Positions 13,701 through 26,884 of a stretch of 64,000 nucleotides of DNA are shown here, one piece after another. Source of the DNA: Nemertoderma westbladi (lineage: Eukaryota > Xenacoelomorpha > Nemertodermatida > Nemertodermatidae). The DNA is taken from contig JAUCBJ010008868.1 of the NCBI GenBank assembly GCA_032718475.1, forward strand, positions 23,248 through 87,247, written 5' to 3'. Position 1 is the stretch's first letter; each line of letters opens with the position of its first letter. The position numbers were made by a program, and so were the translations under genes. The notes under the pieces are model-generated. The model did not search any database and was not told the DNA's origin. It saw only the letters and a list, made by a program, of their open reading frames with translations.

Positions 13701-16700
13701 GCATTCCTTTAGGAAACAGAGTGGAAGGGTTTACTGTGGAAGATCACCCATGGTGGTGAACAGGCATTCCTTTGGGAAACAGAGTGGAAGGGTTTACTGC
13801 GGAAGATCACCCATGGTGGTGAACAGGCATTCCTTTAGGAACCAGAGTGGAAGGGTTTACTGTGGAAGAGATCACCCATGGTGGTGAACAGGCATTCCTT
13901 TGGGAAACAGAGTGGAAGGGTTTACTGCGGAAGATCACCCATGGTGGTGAACAGGCATTCCTTTAGGGAACAGAGTGGAAGGGTTTACTGTGGAAGAGAT
14001 CACCCATGGTGGTGAACAGGCATTCCTTTAGGAAACATAATGGAAGGGTTTACTGTGGAAGATCACCAATGGTGGTGAACAGGCATTCCTTTAGGAAACA
14101 TAATGGAAGGGTTTACTGTGGAAGAGATCACCCATGGTGGTGAACAGGCATTCCTTTAGGGAACAGAGTGGAAGGGTTTACTGTGGAAGATCACCCATGG
14201 TGGTGAACAGGCATTCCTTTAGGGAACAGAGTGGAAGGGTTTACTGTGGAAGAGATCACCCATGGTGGTGAACAGGCATTCCTTTAGGAAACATAATGGA
14301 AGGGTTTACTGTGGAAGATCACCAATGGTGGTGAACAGGCATTCCTATAGGAAACATAATGGAAGGGTTTACTGTGGAAGAGATCACCCATGGTGGTGAA
14401 CAGGCATTCCTTTGGGAAACAGAGTGGAAGGGTTTACTGCGGAAGATCACCCATGGTGGTGAACAGGCATTCCTTTAGGAACGTGAGTGGAAGGGTTTAC
14501 TGTGGAAGATCACCCATGGTGGTGAACAGGCATTCCTTTAGGGAACAGAGTGGAAGGGTTTACTGTGGAAGAGATCACTCATGGTGGTGAACAGGCATTC
14601 CTTTGGGAAACAGAGTGGAAGGCTTTACTGTGGAAGATCACCAATGGTGGTGAACAGGCATTCCTTTAGGAAACATAATGGAAGGGTTTACTGTGGAAGA
14701 GATCACCCATGGTGGTGAACAGGCATTCCTTTGGGAAACAGAGTGGAAGGCTTTACTGTGGAAGATCACCAATGGTGGTGAACAGGCATTCCTTTAGGAA
14801 ACATAATGGAAGGGTTTACTGTGGAAGATCACCCATGGTGGTGAACAGGCATTCCTTTAGGAAACATAATGGAAGGGTTTACTGTGGAAGAGATCACCCA
14901 TGGTGGTAAACAGGCATTCCTTTAGGAACCAGAGTGGAAGGGTTTACTGTGGAAGATCACCCATTGTGGTGAACAGGCATTCCTTTAGGAAACAGAGTGG
15001 AAGGGTTTACTGTGGAAGAGATCACCCATGGTGGTGAACAGGCATTCCTTTAGGGAACAGAGTGGAAGGGTTTACTGAGGAAGATCACTCATGGTGGTGA
15101 ACAGGCATTCCTTTGGGAAACAGAGTGGAAGGGTTTACTGCGGAAGATCACCCATGGTGGTGAACAGGCATTCCTTTAGGAACCAGAGTGGAAGGGTTTA
15201 TTGTGGAAGAGATCACCCATGGTAGTGAACAGGCATTCCTTTAGGAAACAGAGTGGAAGGGTTTACTGTGGAAGATCACCCATGGTGGTGAACAGGCATT
15301 CCTTTAGGAAACACAATGGAAGGGTTTACTGTGGAAGAGATCACCCATGGTGGTGAACAGGCATTCCTTTAGGAACCAGAGTGGAAGGGTTTACTGTGGA
15401 AGATCACCCATGGTGGTGAACAGGCATTCCTTTGGGAAACAGAGTGGAAGGGTTTACTGTGGAAGATCACCCATGGTGGTGAACAGACATTCCTTTAGGA
15501 ACCAGAGTGGAAGGGTTTACTGTGGAAGATCACCCATGGTGGTGAACAGACATTCCTTTAGGAACCAGAGTGGAAGGGTTTACTGTGGAAGATCACCCAT
15601 GGTGGTGAACAGGCATTCCTTTAGGAAACAGAGTGGAAGGGTTTACTGTGGAAGATCACCCATGGTGGTGAACAGACATTCCTTTAGGAACCAGAGTGGA
15701 AGGGTTTACTGTGGAAGATCACCCATGGTGGTGAACAGACATTCCTTTAGGAACCAGAGTGGAAGGGTTTACTGTGGAAGATCACCCATGGTGGTGAACA
15801 GGCATTCCTTTAGGAAACACAATGGAAGGGTTTACTGTGGAAGAGATCACCCATGGTGGTGAACAGGCATTCCTTTAGGAAACAGAGTGGAAGGGTTTAC
15901 TGTGGAAGATCACCCATGGTGGTGAACAGACATTCCTTTAGGAACCAGAGTGGAAGGGTTTACTGTGGAAGATCACCCATGGTGGTGAACAGGCATTCCT
16001 TTAGGAAACAGATTGGAAGGGTTTACTGTGGAAGATCACCCGTGGTGGTGAACAGGCATTCCTTTAGGAAACACAATGGAAGGGTTTACTGTGGAAGAGA
16101 TCACCCATGGTGGTGAACAGGCATTGCTTTAGGAAACAGAGTGGAAGGGTTTACTGAGGAAGATCACCCATGGTGGTGAACAGGCATTCCTTTAGGAAAC
16201 ACAATGGAAGGGTTTACTGTGGAAGAGATCACCCATGGTGGTGAACAGGCATTCCTTTAGGAAACAGAGTGGAAGGGTTTAATGTGGAAGATCACCCATG
16301 GTGGTGAACAGGCATTCCTTTAGGATACAGAGTGGAAGGGTTTACTGTGGAAGATCACCCATGGTGATGAACAGGCATTCCTTTGGGAAACAGAGTGGAA
16401 GGGTTTACTGCGGAAGATCACCCATGGTGGTGAACAGGCATTCCTTTAGGAACCAGAGTGGAAGGGTTTACTGCGGAAGATCACCCATGGTGGTGAACAG
16501 GCATTCCTTTAGGAACCAGAGTGGAAGGGTTTATTGTGGAAGAGATCACCCATGGTAGTGAACAGGCATTCCTTTAGGAAACAGAGTGGAAGGGTTTACT
16601 GTGGAAGATCACCCATGGTGGTGAACAGGCATTCCTTTAGGAAACACAATGGAAGGGTTTACTGTGGAAGAGATCACCCATGGTGGTGAACAGGCATTCC

Positions 16701-19700
16701 TTTAGGAACCAGAGTGGAAGGGATTACTGTGGAAGATCACCCATGGTGGTGAACAGGCATTCCTTTGGGAAACAGAGTGGAAGGGTTTACTGTGGAAGAT
16801 CACCCATAGTGGTGAACAGACATTCCTTTAGGAACCAGAGTGGAAGGGTTTACTGTGGAAGATCACCCATGGTGGTGAACAGACATTCCTTTAGGAACCA
16901 GAGTGGAAGGGTTTACTGTGGAAGATCACCCATGGTGGTGAACAGGCATTCCTTTAGGAAACAGAGTGGAAGGGTTTACTGTGGAAGATCACCCATGGTG
17001 GTGAACAGACATTCCTTTAGGAACCAGAGTGGAAGGGTTTACTGTGGAAGATCACCCATGGTGGTGAACAGACATTCCTTTAGGAACCAGAGTGGAAGGG
17101 TTTACTGTGGAAGATCACCCATGGTGGTGAACAGGCATTCCTTTAGGAAACACAATGGAAGGGTTTACTGTGGAAGAGATCACCCATGGTGGTGAACAGG
17201 CATTCCTTTAGGAAACAGAGTGGAAGGGTTTACTGTGGAAGATCACCCATGGTGGTGAACAGACATTCCTTTAGGAACCAGAGTGGAAGGGTTTACTGTG
17301 GAAGATCACCCATGGTGGTGAACAGGCATTCCTTTAGGAAACACAATGGAAGGGTTTACTGTGGAAGAGATCACCCATGGTGGTGAACAGGCATTCCTTT
17401 GGGAAACAGAGTGGAAGGGTTTACTGCGGAAGATCACCCATGGTGGTGAACAGGCATTCCTTTAGGAACCAGAGTGGAAGGGTTTACTGTGGAAGATCAC
17501 CCATGGTGGTGAACAGGCATTCCTTTAGGAACCAGAGTGGAAGGGTTTACTGTGGAAGATCACCCATGGTGGTGAACAGGCATTCCTTTAGGAACCAGAG
17601 TGGAAGGGTTTATTGTGGAAGAGATCACCCATGGTGGTGAACAGGCATTCCTTTAGGGAACAGAGTGGAAGGGTTTACTGTGGAAGATCACCCATGGTGG
17701 TGAACAGGCATTCCTTTAGGAAACATAATGGAAGGGTTTACTGTGGAAGATCACCCATGGTGGTGAACAGGCATTCCTTTAGGGAACAGAGTGGAAGGGT
17801 TTACTGTGGAAGATCACCCATGGTGGTGAACAGGCATTCCTTTAGGAAACAGAGTAGAAGGGTTTACTGTGGAAGAGATCACCCATGGTGGTGAACAGGC
17901 ATTCCTTTAGGGAACAGAGTGGAAGGGTTTACTGTGGAAGATCACCCATGGTGGTGAACAGGCATTCCTTTAGGGAACAGAGTGGAAGGGTTTACTGTGG
18001 AAGAGATCACCCATGGTGGTGAACAGGCATTCCTTTAGGGAACAGAGTGGAAGGGTTTACTGTGGAAGATCACCCATGGTGGTGAACAGGCATTCCTTTA
18101 GGAAACAGAGTGGAAGGGTTTACTGTGGAAGAGATCACCCATGGTGGTGAACAGGCATTCCTTTAGGGAACAGAGTGGAAGGGTTTACTGTGGAAGATCA
18201 CCCATGGTGGTGAACAGGCATTCCTTTAGGAAACAGAGTGGAAGGGTTTACTGTGGAAGATCACCCATGGTGGTGAACAGGCATTCCTTTAGGAAACAGA
18301 GTGGAAGGGTTTACTGTGGAAGATCACCCATAGTGGTGAACAGGCATTCCTTTAGGAAGCAGAGTGGAAGGGTTTACTGTGGAAGAGATCACCCATGGTG
18401 GTGAACAGGCATTCCTTTAGGGAACAGAGGGGAAGGGTTTACTGTGGAAGATATCACCCATGGTGGTGAACAGGCATTCCTTTAGGGAACAGAGTGGAAG
18501 GGTTTACTGTGGAAGATCACCCATGGTGGTGAACAGGCATTCCTTTAGGAAACAGAGTGGAAGAGTTTACTGTGGAAGAGATCACCCATGGTGGTGAACA
18601 GGCATTCTTTTAGGGAACAGAGTGGAAGGGTTTACTGTGGAAGATCACCCATGGTGGTGAACAGGCATTCCTTTAGGGAACAGAGTGTAAGGGTTTACTG
18701 TGGAAGATCACCCATGGTGGTGAACAGGCATTCCTTTAAGAAACAGAGTGGAAGGCTTTACTGTGGAAGATCACCCATGGTGGTGAACAGGCATTCCTTT
18801 TGGAAACAGAGTGGAAGGGTTTACTGTGGAAGAGATCACCCATGGTGGTGAACAGGCATTCCTTTAGGGAACAGAGTGGAAGGGTTTACTGTGGAAGATC
18901 ACCCATGGTGGTGAACAGGCATTCCTTTAGGAACCAGAGTGGAAGGGTTTATTGTGGAAGAGATCACCCATGGTGGTGAACAGGCATTCCTTTAGGGAAC
19001 AGAGTGGAAGGGTTTACTGTGGAAGATCACCCATGGTGGTGAACAGGCATTCCTTTAGGAACCAGAGTGGAAGGGTTTATTGTGGAAGAGATCACCCATG
19101 GTGGTGAACAGGCATTCCTTTTGGAAACAGAATGGAAGGGTTTACAGTGGAAGATCACCAATGGTGGTGAACAGGCATTCCTTTTGGAAACAGAATGGAA
19201 GGGTTTACTGTGGAAGAGATCACCCATGGTGGTGAACAGGCATTCCTTTAGGGAACAGAGTGGAAGGGTTTACTGTGGAAGATCACCCATGGTGGTGAAC
19301 AGGCATTCCTTTAGGAAACAGAGTGGAAGAGTTTACTGTGGAAGAGATCACCCATGGTGGTGAACAGGCATTCTTTTAGGGAACAGAGTGGAAGGGTTTA
19401 CTGTGGAAGATCACCCATGGTGGTGAACAGGCATTCCTTTAGGGAACAGAGTGTAAGGGTTTACTGTGGAAGATCACCCATGGTGGTGAACAGGCATTCC
19501 TTTAAGAAACAGAGTGGAAGGCTTTACTGTGGAAGATCACCCATGGTGGTGAACAGGCATTCCTTTTGGAAACAGAGTGGAAGGGTTTACTGTGGAAGAG
19601 ATCACCCATGGTGGTGAACAGGCATTCCTTTAGGGAACAGAGTGGAAGGGTTTACTGTGGAAGATCACCCATGGTGGTGAACAGGCATTCCTTTAGGAAC

Positions 19701-22700
19701 CAGAGTGGAAGGGTTTATTGTGGAAGAGATCACCCATGGTGGTGAACAGGCATTCCTTTAGGGAACAGAGTGGAAGGGTTTACTGTGGAAGATCACCCAT
19801 GGTGGTGAACAGGCATTCCTTTAGGAACCAGAGTGGAAGGGTTTATTGTGGAAGAGATCACCCATGGTGGTGAACAGGCATTCCTTTTGGAAACAGAATG
19901 GAAGGGTTTACAGTGGAAGATCACCAATGGTGGTGAACAGGCATTCCTTTTGGAAACAGAATGGAAGGGTTTACTGTGGAAGATCACCCATGGTGGTGAA
20001 CAGGCATTCCTTTAGGAACCAGAGTGGAAGGGTTTATTGTGGAAGAGATCACCCATGGTGGTGAACAGGCATTCCTTTTGGAAACAGAATGGAAGGGTTT
20101 ACTGTGGAAGATCACCCATGGTGGTGAACAGGCATTCCTTTAGGAACCAGAGTGGAAGGGTTTACTGTGGAAGAGATCACCCATGGTGGTGAACAGGCAT
20201 TCCTTTTGGAAACAGAATGGAAGGGTTTACAGTGGAAGATCACCAATGGTGGTGAACAGGCATTCCTTTGGGAAACAGAGTGGAAGGGTTTACTGTGGAA
20301 GATCACCCATGGTGGTGAACAGGCATTCCTTTAGGAACGAGAGTGGAAGGGTTTACTGTGGAAGATCACCCATGGTTTGTGAACAGGCATTCCTTTAGGA
20401 ACGAGAGTGGAAGGGTTTACTGTGGAAGATCACCCATGGTGGTGAACAGGCATTCCTTTAGGAAACAGAATGGAAGGGTTTACTGTGGAAGATCAACCAT
20501 GGTGGTGAACAGGCATTCCTTTAGGAACCAGAGTGGAAGGGTTTACTGTGGAAGATCACCAATGGTGGTGAACAGGCATTCCTTTAGGAACGAGAGTGGA
20601 AGGGTTTACTGTGGAAGATCACCCATGGTGGTGAACAGGCATTCCTTTAGGAAACAGAGTGGAAGGGTTTACTGTGGAAGATCACCCATGGTGGTGAACA
20701 GGCATTCCTTTTGGAAACAGAATGAAAGGGTTTACAGTGGAAGATCACCAATGGTGGTGAACAGGCATTCCTTTAGGAAACAGAGTGGAAGGGTTTACTG
20801 TGGAAGAGATCACCCATGGCGGTGAACAGACATTCCTTTGGGAAACAGAGTGGAAGGGTTTACTGTGGAAGATCACCCATGGTGGTGAACAGGCATTCCT
20901 TTAAGAAACAGAGTGGAAGGGTTTACTGTGGAAGATCACCAATGGTGGTGAACAGGCATTCCTTTAGGAACGAGAGTGGAAGGGTTTACTGTGGAAGATC
21001 ACCCATGGTGGTGAACAGGCATTCCTTTTGGAAACAGAATGAAAGGGTTTACAGTGGAAGATCACCAATGGTGGTGAACAGGCATTCCTTTGGGAAACAG
21101 AGTGGAAGGGTTTACTGTGGAAGATCACCCATGGTGGTGAACAGGCATTCCTTTAGGGAACAGAGTGGAAGGATTTACTGTGGAAGATCACCAATGGTGG
21201 TGAACAGGCATTCCTTTGGGAAACAGAGTGGAAGGGTTTACTGTGGAAGATCACCAATGGTGGTGAACAGGCATTCCTTTAGGAACGAGAGTGGAAGGGT
21301 TTACTGTGGAAGATCACCAATGGTGGTGAACAGGCATTCCTTTAGGAACGAGAGTGGAAGGGTTTACTGTGGAAGATCACCCATGGTGGTGAACAGGCAT
21401 TCCTTTTGGAAACAGAATGAAAGGGTTTACAGTGGAAGATCACCAATGGTGGTGAACAGGCATTCCTTTGGGAAACAGAGTGGAGGGGAGTACTGTGGAA
21501 GATCACCCATGGTAGTGAACAGGCATTCCTTTAGGAACCAGAGTGGAAGGGTTTACTGTGGAAGATCACCCATGGTGGTGAACAGGCATTCCTTTTGGAA
21601 ACAGAATGAAAGGGTTTACAGTGGAAGATCACCAATGGTGGTGAACAGGCATTCCTTTGGGAAACAGAGTGGAAGGGTTTACTGTGGAAGATCACCCATG
21701 GTGGTGAACAGGCATTCCTTTTGGAAACAGAATGAAAGGGTTTACAGTGGAAGATCACCAATGGTGGTGAACAGGCATTCCTTTGGGAAACAGAGTGGAA
21801 GGGTTTACTGTGGAAGATCACCCATGGTGGTGAACAGGCATTCCTTTAGGAACGAGAGTGGAAGGGTTTACTGTGGAAGATCACCCATGGTGGTGAACAG
21901 CCATTCCTTTAGGAAACAGAGTGGAAGGGTTTACTGTGGAAGATCACCCATGGTGGTGAACAGGCATTCCTTTAGGAAACAGAGTGGAAGGGTTTACTGT
22001 GGAAGAGATCACCCATGGTGGTGAACAGGCATTCCTTTAGGAAACAGAATGGAAGGGTTTACTGTGGAAGATCACCCATGGTGGTGAACAGGCATTCCTT
22101 TAGGAACCAGAGTGGAAGGGTTTACTGTGGAAGATCACCCATGGTGGTGAACAGGCATTCCTTTAGGAACGAGAGTGGAAGGGTTTACTGTAGAAGATCA
22201 CCCATGGTGGTGAACAGGCATTCCTTTAGGAAACAGAGTAGAAGGGTTTACTGTGGAAGATCACCCATGCTGGTGAACAGGCATTCCTTTAGGAACGAGA
22301 GTGGAAGGGTTTACTGTGGAAGATCACCCATGGTGGTGAACAGGCATTCCTTTAGGAAACAAATGGAAGGGATTACTGTGGAAGATCACCCATGGTGGTG
22401 AACAGGCATTCCTTTAGGAACGAGAGTGGAAGGGTTTACTGTGGAAGATCACCAATGGTGGTGAACAGGCATGCCTTTAGGAAACAGAGTGGAGGGGTTT
22501 ACTGTGGAAGATCACCCATGGTAGTGAACAGGCATTCCTTTAGGAACCAGAGTGGAAGGGTTAACTGTGGAAGATCTCCCAACGTGGTGGACAGGCATTC
22601 CTTTAGGAAACAGAGTGGAAGGGTTTACTGTTGAAGATCACCCATGGTGGTGAACAGACATTCCTTTAGGAACCAGAGTGGAAGGGTTTACTGTGGAAGA

Positions 22701-23040
22701 TCACCCATGGTGGTGAACAGGCATTCCTTTAGGAAACACAATGGAAGGGTTTACTGTGGAAGAGATCACCCATGGTGGTGAACAGGCATTCCTTTAGGAA
22801 ACATAATGGAAGGGTTTACTGTGGAAGAGATCACCCATGGTGGTGAACAGGCATTCCTTTGGGAAACAGAGTGGAAGGGTTTACTGCGGAAGATCACCCA
22901 TGGTGGTGAACAGGCATTCCTTTAGGAACCAGAGTGGAAGGGTTTATTGTGGAAGAGATCACCCATGGTGGTAAACAGGCATTCCTTTAGGAAACAGAGT
23001 GGAAGGGTTTACTGTGGAAGATCACCCATAGTGGTGAACA

Positions 23041-26000
23041 GGCATTCCTTTAGGAACCAGAGTGGAAGGGTTTATTGTGGAAGAGATCACCCATGGTGGT
23101 GAACAGGCATTCCTTTAGGGAACAGAGTGGAAGGGTTTACTGTGGAAGATCACCCATGGTGGTGAACAGGCATTCCTTTAGGAACCAGAGTGGAAGGGTT
23201 TATTGTGGAAGAGATCACCCATGGTGGTGAACAGGCATTCCTTTAGGGAACAGAGTGGAAGGGTTTACTGTGGAAGATCACCCATGGTGGTGAACAGGCA
23301 TTCCTTTAGGGAACAGAGTGGAAGGGTTTACTGTGGAAGATCACCCATAGTGGTGAACAGGCATTCCTTTAGGGAACAGAGTGGAAGGGTTTACTGTGGA
23401 AGATCACCCATGGTGGTGAACAGGCATTCCTTTAGGAACCAGAGTGGAAGGGTTTATTGTGGAAGAGATCACCCATGGTGGTGAACAGGCATTCCTTTAG
23501 GGAACAGAGTGGAAGGGTTTACTGTGGAAGATCACCCATGGTGGTGAACAGGCATTCCTTTAGGGAACAGAGTGGAAGGGTTTACTGTGGAAGAGATCAC
23601 CCATGGTGGTGAACAGGCATTCCTTTAGGGAACAGAGTGGAAGGGTTTACTGTGGAAGATCACCCATGGTGGTGAACAGGCATTCCTTTAGGGAACAGAG
23701 TGGAAGGGTTTACTGTGGAAGATCACCAATGGTGATGGACAGGCATTCCTTTAGGAAACAGAGTGGAAGGGTTTACTGTGGAAGAGATCACCCATGGTGG
23801 TGAACAGGCATTCCGTTAGGAAACAGAGTGGAAGGGTTTACTGTGGAAGATCACCCATGGTGGTGAACAGGCATTCCTTTAGGAACCAGAGTGGAAGGGT
23901 TTACTGTGGAAGATCACCCATGGTGGTGAACAGGCATTCCTTTAGGGAACAGAGTGGAAGGGTTTACTGTGGAAGATCACCCATGGTGGTGAACAGGCAT
24001 TCCTTTTGGAAACAGAGTGGAAGGGTTTACTGTGGAAGAGATCACCCATGGTGGTGAACAGGCATTCCTTTAGGGAACAGAGTGGAAGGGTTTACTGTGG
24101 AAGATCACCCATGGTGGTGAACAGGCATTCCTTTAGGAACCAGAGTGGAAGGGTTTACTGTGGAAGATCACCCATGGTGGTGAACAGGCATTCCTTTAGG
24201 GAACAGAGTGGAAGGCTTTACTGTGGAAGATCACCCATGGTGGTGAACAGGCATTCCTTTAGGGAACAGAGTGGAAGGGTTTACTGTGGAAGATCACCCA
24301 TGGTGGTGAACAGGCATTCCTTTAGGAACCAGAGTGGAAGGGTTTACTGTGGAAGATCACCCATGGTGGTGAACAGGCATTCCTTTAAGAAACAGAGTGG
24401 AAGGCTTTACTGTGGAAGATCACCCATGGTGGTGAACAGGCATTCCTTTAGGAAACAGAGTGTAAGGGTTTACTGTGGAAGATCACCCATGGTGGTGAAC
24501 AGGCATTCCTTTAGGGAACAGAGTGGAAGGGTTTACTGTGGAAGATCACCCATGGTGGTGAACAGGCATTCCTTTAGGGAACAGAGTGTAAGGGTTTACC
24601 GTGGAAGATCACCCATGGTGGTGAACAGGCATTCCTTTAAGAAACAGAGTGGAAGGCTTTACTGTGGAAGATCACCCATGGTGGTGAACAGGCATTCCTT
24701 TAGGGAACAGAGTGGAAGGGTTTACTGTGGAAGATCACCCATGGTGGTGAACAGGCATTCCTTTAGGGAACAGAGTGGAAGGGTTTACTGTGGAAGAGAT
24801 CACCCATGGTGGTGAACAGGCATTCCTTTAGGGAACAGAGTGGAAGGGTTTACTGTGGAAGATCACCCATGGTGGTGAACAGGCATTCCTTTAGGAACCA
24901 GAGTGGAAGGGTTTACTGTGGAAGATCACCCATGGTGGTGAACAGGCATTCCTTTAGGGAACAGAGTGTAAGGGTTTACTGTGGAAGATCACCCATGGTG
25001 GTGAACAGGCATTCCTTTAAGAAACAGAGATGAAGGCTTTACTGTGGAAGATCACCCATGGTGGTGAACAGGCATTCCTTTAGGGAACAGAGTGGAAGGG
25101 TTTACTGTGGAAGATCACCCATGGTGGTGAACAGGCATTCCTTTAGGAACCAGAGTGGAAGGGTTTACTGTGGAAGATCACCCATGGTGGTGAACAGGCA
25201 TTCCTTTAGGAACCAGAGTGGAAGGGTTTATTGTGGAAGAGATCACCCATGGTGGTGAACAGGCATTCCTTTTGGAAACAGAATGGAAGGGTTTACAGTG
25301 GAAGATCACCAATGGTGGTGAACAGGCATTCCTTTAGGAACCAGAGTGGAAGGGTTTACTGTGGAAGAGATCACCCATGGTGGTGAACAGGCATTCCTTT
25401 TGGAAACAGAATGGAAGGGTTTACAGTGGAAGATCACCAATGGTGGTGAACAGGCATTCCTTTGGGAAACAGAGTGGAAGGGTTTACTGTGGAAGATCAC
25501 CCATGGTGGTGAACAGGCATTCCTTTAGGAACGAGAGTGGAAGGGTTTACTGTGGAAGATCACCCATGGTGGTGAACAGGCATTCCTTTAGGAACGAGAG
25601 TGGAAGGGTTTACTGAGGAAGATCACCCATGGTGGTGAACAGCCATTCCTTTAGGAAACAGAGGGAAGGGTTTACTGTGGAAGATCACCAATGGTGGTGA
25701 ACAGGCATTCCTTTAGGAAACAGAGTGGAGGGGTGTACTGTGGAAGATCACCCATGGTAGTGAACAGGCATTCCTTTGGGAACCAGAGTGGAAGGGTTTA
25801 ATGTGGAAGACCAGCCATGGTGGTGGACAGGCATTCCTTTAGGAAACAGAGTGGAAGGGTTTACTGTGGAAGATCACCCATGGTGGTGAACAGGCATTCC
25901 TTTAGGAACCAGACTGGAAGGGTTTACTGTGGAAGATCACCCATGGTGGTGAACAGGCATTCCTTTAGGAACCAGAGTGGAAGGGTTAACTGTGGAAGAT

Positions 26001-26884
26001 CACCCATGGTGGTGAACAGGCATTCCTTTAGGAAACAGAGTGGAAGGGTTTACTGAGGAAGAGATCACCCATGGTGGTGAAAAGGCATTCCTTTAGGAAA
26101 CAGAATGGAAGGGTTTACTGTGGAAGATCACCCATGGTAGTGAACAGGCATTCCTTCAGGAACCAGAGTGGAAGGGTTTACTGTGGAAGATCACCCATGG
26201 TGGTGAACCGACATTCCTTTAGGAACGAGAGTGGAAGGGTTTACTGTAGAAGTTCACCCGTGGTGGTGAACAGGCATTCCTTTAGGAAACAGAGTGGAAG
26301 GGTTTACTGAGGAAGAGATCACCCATGGTGGTGAAAAGGCATTCCTTTAGGAAACAGAATGGAAGGGTTTACTGTGGAAGATCACCCATGGTGGTGAACA
26401 GGCATTCCTTTAGGAACCAGAGTGGAAGGGTTTACTGTGGAAGATCACCCATGGTGGTGAACAGACATTCCTTTAGGAACGAGAGTGGAAGGGTTTACTG
26501 TAGAAGTTCACCCATGGTGGTGAACAGGCATTCCTTTAGGAAACAGAGTGGAAGGGTTTACTGAGGAAGAGATCACCCATGGTGGTGAAAAGGCATTCCT
26601 TTAGGAAACAGAATGGAAGGGTTTACTGTGGAAGATCACCCATGGTGGTGAACAGGCATTCCTTTAGGAACCAGAGTGGAAGGGTTTACTGTGGAAGATC
26701 ACCCATGGTGGTGAACAGGCATTCCTTTAGGAAACAGAGTGGAAGGGTTTACTGTGGAAGATCACCAATGGCGGAGAACAGGCATTCCTTTAGGAAACAG
26801 AGTGGAAGGGTTTACTGTGGAAGATCACCCATGGTGGTGAACAGGCATTCCTTTAGGAACCAGAGTGGAAGGGTTTATTGTGGA
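23041..26884. repeat. 3.8-kb higher-order block, copy 1
   Basis: It is almost identical to 35845-39689. The offset is 12,804 bp, becoming 12,805 after a 1-bp deletion near 25,664. Only a handful of substitutions separate the copies. Parts recur elsewhere: about 23.6-25.6 kb at +10,014 bp, about 23.2-24.0 kb at +3,868 bp, and 25817-26905 at +2,349 bp. Confidence 0.85.

Noticed and set aside
20816-22024. 402-codon open frame with a 21-residue repeat, and similar frames throughout 2.2-39.7 kb
   Set aside because: They follow from a 63-bp period without a stop in one frame. The 65-bp units and TGA-containing units break them all, the frame changes repeatedly, and nothing marks a gene start.
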